Assembly: GCA_964549505.1 (NCBI GenBank)
Contig: CAZJVD010000025.1
Location: 1-23,488 of the forward strand
Direction of reading: 5' to 3'
Origin: CAZJVD01 sp964549505
GTDB lineage: Bacteria; Bdellovibrionota; UBA1018; CAZJVD01
DNA length: 23,488 bases
This document shows, one piece after another, positions 22,801 through 23,488 of the stretch (positions within the stretch are counted from its first letter, which is position 1; each line of letters opens with the position of its first letter). Below the pieces are notes generated by a model. That model saw nothing but the letters and a program-made list of their open reading frames with translations, made no database searches and had not been told where the DNA came from. A program made the position numbers and the translations under genes.

Positions 22801-22961
22801 TTTTTTGCCGCGAACAGTTTCTGAACCCATGATCCGCTGAAGCGATCCGAGAACTCACGGGGAGTGCCTGAGAAGGTCGCAAGCAGCGCCAGGAGGAGCG
22901 CGAGGGTTACCCCAAAGACCACAAATGGAAGGCTTTTCTGTAGAGATCGAAACGTCGGCAC
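19884..22961 (-). CDS. Multi-pass membrane protein with divergent class III adenylate/guanylate cyclase domain
   Basis: About 1025 residues. One TM helix (residues 11-30) precedes a periplasmic region of about 240 residues, then a cluster of about six or seven TM helices (about 271-520), an arrangement like 7TMR-DISM receptors. A cyclase-type domain follows: the linker RILPDSVKEIMKLG, then WIVLNDL with Asp565 and SLGDAML with Asp608. The two Asp are 43 residues apart, as in class III cyclases. The later GLNHELSNIDSRSIYIISKSEKL aligns with the G...R..YTVIGDAVN region, but the catalytic Asn and Arg are Lys718 and Lys722, and the substrate-selecting Lys before GD is Asn604. The C-terminal 280 residues are helical with HEAT-like DPRKRNRAVRFIK and DPRARVRTQALIHYM. 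It is probably a signal receptor; activity is doubtful. GTG 22961 (AAAAGG upstream) is preferred to a TTG at 22991 that lies in a terminator. Confidence 0.75.
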   Translation of the reverse strand: MPTFRSLQKSLPFVVFGVTLALLLALLATFSGTPREFSDRFSGSWVQKLFAAKKTADSETVRSETALLKEYQRLSAQKEFCFSSHLFYPFEALDQSFSLPPAEVRKDTTDLRTVLWRLKLEGLAESQCRLHGEDLKRLVAGSLTKPEEDTLAIAQYTTLEKRLIAQATLLETDLRNSTNTPLTRSLRLGPINGAALVLFDGSPIAYFPDRASTEKAVPITIPAQSTHTLSAVITSRGFASPGFSHNYFIGLYSKETPAHIPSAEERTSHDLFVITSFVFLAFILLVFALFQRENTMEPLALSNILLAFSLGRALQIEPVQASLDVEWIMGIRQLAILVQALSILAVGRRAWKALEQSSIVLSRSLFQKSHAMMHTSSGLIEVGFRAIYGTLVTVVLGLAIFQLVPIFQNIGPLTYVKQFNFLEPVLAMTAVLGLCFLVASAVLFTLMTRLREDSDVQELSAGAARALVSGLGFLIFVASYRAYLREWVVFENVATLRLLFQTQTLPIIVAMGILVLIARTLREQQFIERILPDSVKEIMKLGKNDLAAINLDQTAVEYNWIVLNDLCRSSQIKVSNLAIVTHILQSVFHKIHGAYFAGCIHFINSLGDAMLIAIKNPKKPAHHDPIVEKLVRCYALYRDGVQSLREAHETVVALLMLKNRELYLAIENQRRLNRERGTTDQPMGFRTILTSDYYFYGLNHELSNIDSRSIYIISKSEKLVDKAREGGFVVFPDLMKILNNCFPKVQSFFERALIDRERADPHLKSFLPGETFILDETKTQEFEAFLEGVYGKPLALRRAWDTQQDYSDIAQEVVDFLGLIAQKDLGNERWIRAVHSSMPALKNFREKNLVLQNLARSGTERMIWDDSKSYEKLMHLVDKIGVPSRSLIESVDRKDQLHEPEQILKDMASHDPRKRNRAVRFIKLARVQNAFRAGAITDQIFVTKAMLLYLETFDRFSVESHVYLDMYLQTKPSWIDWVLSDPRARVRTQALIHYMKKSPSPSLNELSHHYEAALKSFSSSTKIAA

Positions 22962-22989
22962 CCTAGAAGCCTTTTCGGCATCTCGGGGC

Positions 22990-23031
22990 AAAAAAAAACC
23001 CGAAATCTCGTGAGAGATTCCGGGCTTTTTT
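22990..23031 (-). terminator. Rho-independent terminator of the 37-residue membrane protein gene
   Basis: An 11-bp stem (22999-23009 with 23014-23024), a four-base loop and nine consecutive T on the minus strand (22990-22998). The single non-Watson-Crick position is a G-U pair in minus-strand RNA but an A-C mismatch in plus-strand RNA, so the minus strand is the functional one. A T-run also exists on the plus side (23026-23031). Confidence 0.88.
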
Positions 23032-23048
23032 CTAAAGCTTACTTGTAC

Positions 23049-23162
23049 TTAATCGCGAGGTTGAGCCGCGACTTCCGATGCATTCAGGAAGTAATGGGAA
23101 ACGGCAACCGTTCCACCAATCAGGGCTAGACCAAGCGCAATGAATACCAACGTCTTTTTCAT
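23049..23162 (-). CDS. 37-residue single-pass membrane protein
   Basis: A tiny protein with an N-terminal MKK followed by a hydrophobic helix (TLVFIALGLALIGGTVAV, residues 4-21) and a short polar tail (HYFLNASEVAAQPRD). The ATG at 23162 has a strong Shine-Dalgarno (AAGGAG, five bases upstream), so the longer in-frame extension up to 23249 is not needed. The gene has its own promoter (23259-23287) and terminator (22990-23031), so it looks monocistronic and well expressed. With a charged N-terminus and no obvious signal-peptidase site it is probably an inner-membrane small protein. The tail could be periplasmic, and a cleaved peptide cannot be excluded. No family is recognised. Confidence 0.72.
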   Translation of the reverse strand: MKKTLVFIALGLALIGGTVAVSHYFLNASEVAAQPRD

Positions 23163-23258
23163 ATCAACTCCTTCAACTTCTGCTTCAAACCAGCCAAAAC
23201 CCTGGATATTAACTACTGGTCCCGGGTTTGAGTATGTCTCCCGTGACACAGTGCAGGC

Positions 23259-23287
23259 GTTATACCAAGCCTAGGACTAAGTTTCAA
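23259..23287 (-). promoter_or_regulatory. Strong predicted sigma-70 promoter of the 37-residue protein gene
   Basis: On the minus strand: -35 TTGAAA (23282-23287), exactly 17 bp, -10 TATAAC (23259-23264), each five of six to consensus. The start should fall near 23252, giving a leader of about 90 nt. In that leader AAACCC and GGGTTT, and GACCAG and CTGGTT, could pair into competing hairpins. A GC-rich 13-bp palindrome, CGCCGGACCGGCG, lies upstream of the -35 at 23307-23319. Confidence 0.8.
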
Positions 23288-23445
23288 GGGAGGGCGCGGT
23301 CAGGGGCGCCGGACCGGCGTTCGAAATGATGCGCAGGTGTCTAAACGGTAGTCATGGAAATAAACCCGCCGCTCTTAACCCCTTCTTAACAGCTTGGTCG
23401 ACGCACCGAGTAAAATTTATACCATGACAGGTGGGGGTCCATTCC

Positions 23446-23488
23446 GGACACATAGGTTACAGATTATACTGGAGACATAGGTAACACT
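23446..23488. mobile_element. Direct repeats resembling the end of an insertion sequence
   Basis: Two 16-nt repeats, GGACACATAGGTTACA (23446-23461) and GGAGACATAGGTAACA (23471-23486), are spaced 25 nt apart at the extreme right edge. Repeated, imperfect CATAGGTNAC motifs next to each other are typical of terminal transposase-binding sites in some IS families (IS21 and IS481 types are the candidates I think of). No transposase gene is inside the window, so the assignment rests on the repeat pattern only. Between this and the promoter at 23287 I see no gene. Confidence 0.45.

Noticed and set aside
22962..22991. TTG start at 22991 for the cyclase-like gene
   Set aside because: The codon lies at the end of the T-tract of the upstream terminator and has no Shine-Dalgarno; GTG 22961 is preceded by AAAAGG.
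23163..23249. N-terminal extension of the 37-residue protein to 66 residues
   Set aside because: The extension has no ribosome binding site, lies in the predicted leader, and would put a polar segment before an otherwise typical MKK-hydrophobic start with a strong Shine-Dalgarno.
23374..23391. CTTAAC direct repeat 11 bp apart as a Pho-box-like site
   Set aside because: The sequence does not match the PhoB consensus and is not placed at a promoter that I can support.
23424..23480. Short open frame starting ATG at 23424 through the IS-like repeats
   Set aside because: It stops after 18 codons, has no homology that I can see, and runs through the repeats.

Overview
The window looks like part of the chromosome of a moderately GC-rich Gram-negative bacterium. 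It contains lipoprotein signal peptides with clear lipoboxes, proteobacterial-type ElbB and SrkA proteins, and many large exported proteins of unknown role. This style (RCC1, FG-GAP and Ig-like lipoproteins, a large subtilase) resembles Bdellovibrionota or other former delta-proteobacteria. That placement is an inference from style only; there is no rRNA gene or other phylogenetic marker.

Layout. 1-766: no convincing gene, but a patchwork of short tandem repeats (13-, 32- and 9-bp units). 767-2152 (minus): a DTW-domain protein followed by ElbB. 2296-6287 (plus): a secreted staphylococcal-type nuclease, an exported unknown protein, a monomeric sarcosine oxidase-type flavoenzyme, and an SrkA-type stress kinase whose start overlaps the oxidase stop. 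6466-10503 (plus): a 1345-residue lipoprotein subtilase. 10512-19652 (minus): almost only exported proteins, namely an Ig-repeat/propeller lipoprotein, a coiled-coil periplasmic protein translationally coupled to an RCC1-repeat lipoprotein, a membrane-associated unknown, a large secreted protein with two EF-hand-like loops, and a small Cys-rich secreted protein. 19884-22961 (minus): a multi-pass membrane protein with a divergent class III nucleotide cyclase domain. 23049-23162 (minus): a 37-residue membrane protein with its own promoter, Shine-Dalgarno and terminator. The right edge (23446-23488) carries two direct repeats typical of an insertion-sequence end.

How the genes may work together. 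The plus-strand oxidase/kinase pair couples a probable H2O2- and formaldehyde-producing amine oxidase to a kinase known in E. coli to protect against stress. The minus-strand block looks like a cell-surface or periplasmic module, but no pathway can be assigned.

The most unusual structural signal is a pair of near-identical perfect palindromes (24-25 bp arms, 3-nt loop). Each lies exactly one nucleotide beyond the stop codon of two consecutive minus-strand genes. Other points for follow-up are the cyclase domain that keeps its metal-binding aspartates but lacks the usual Lys, Asn and Arg, the alpha-helical insertion in front of the subtilase domain, and two genes that look leaderless. I found no tRNA, rRNA, CRISPR array, complete transposase or known defence system.
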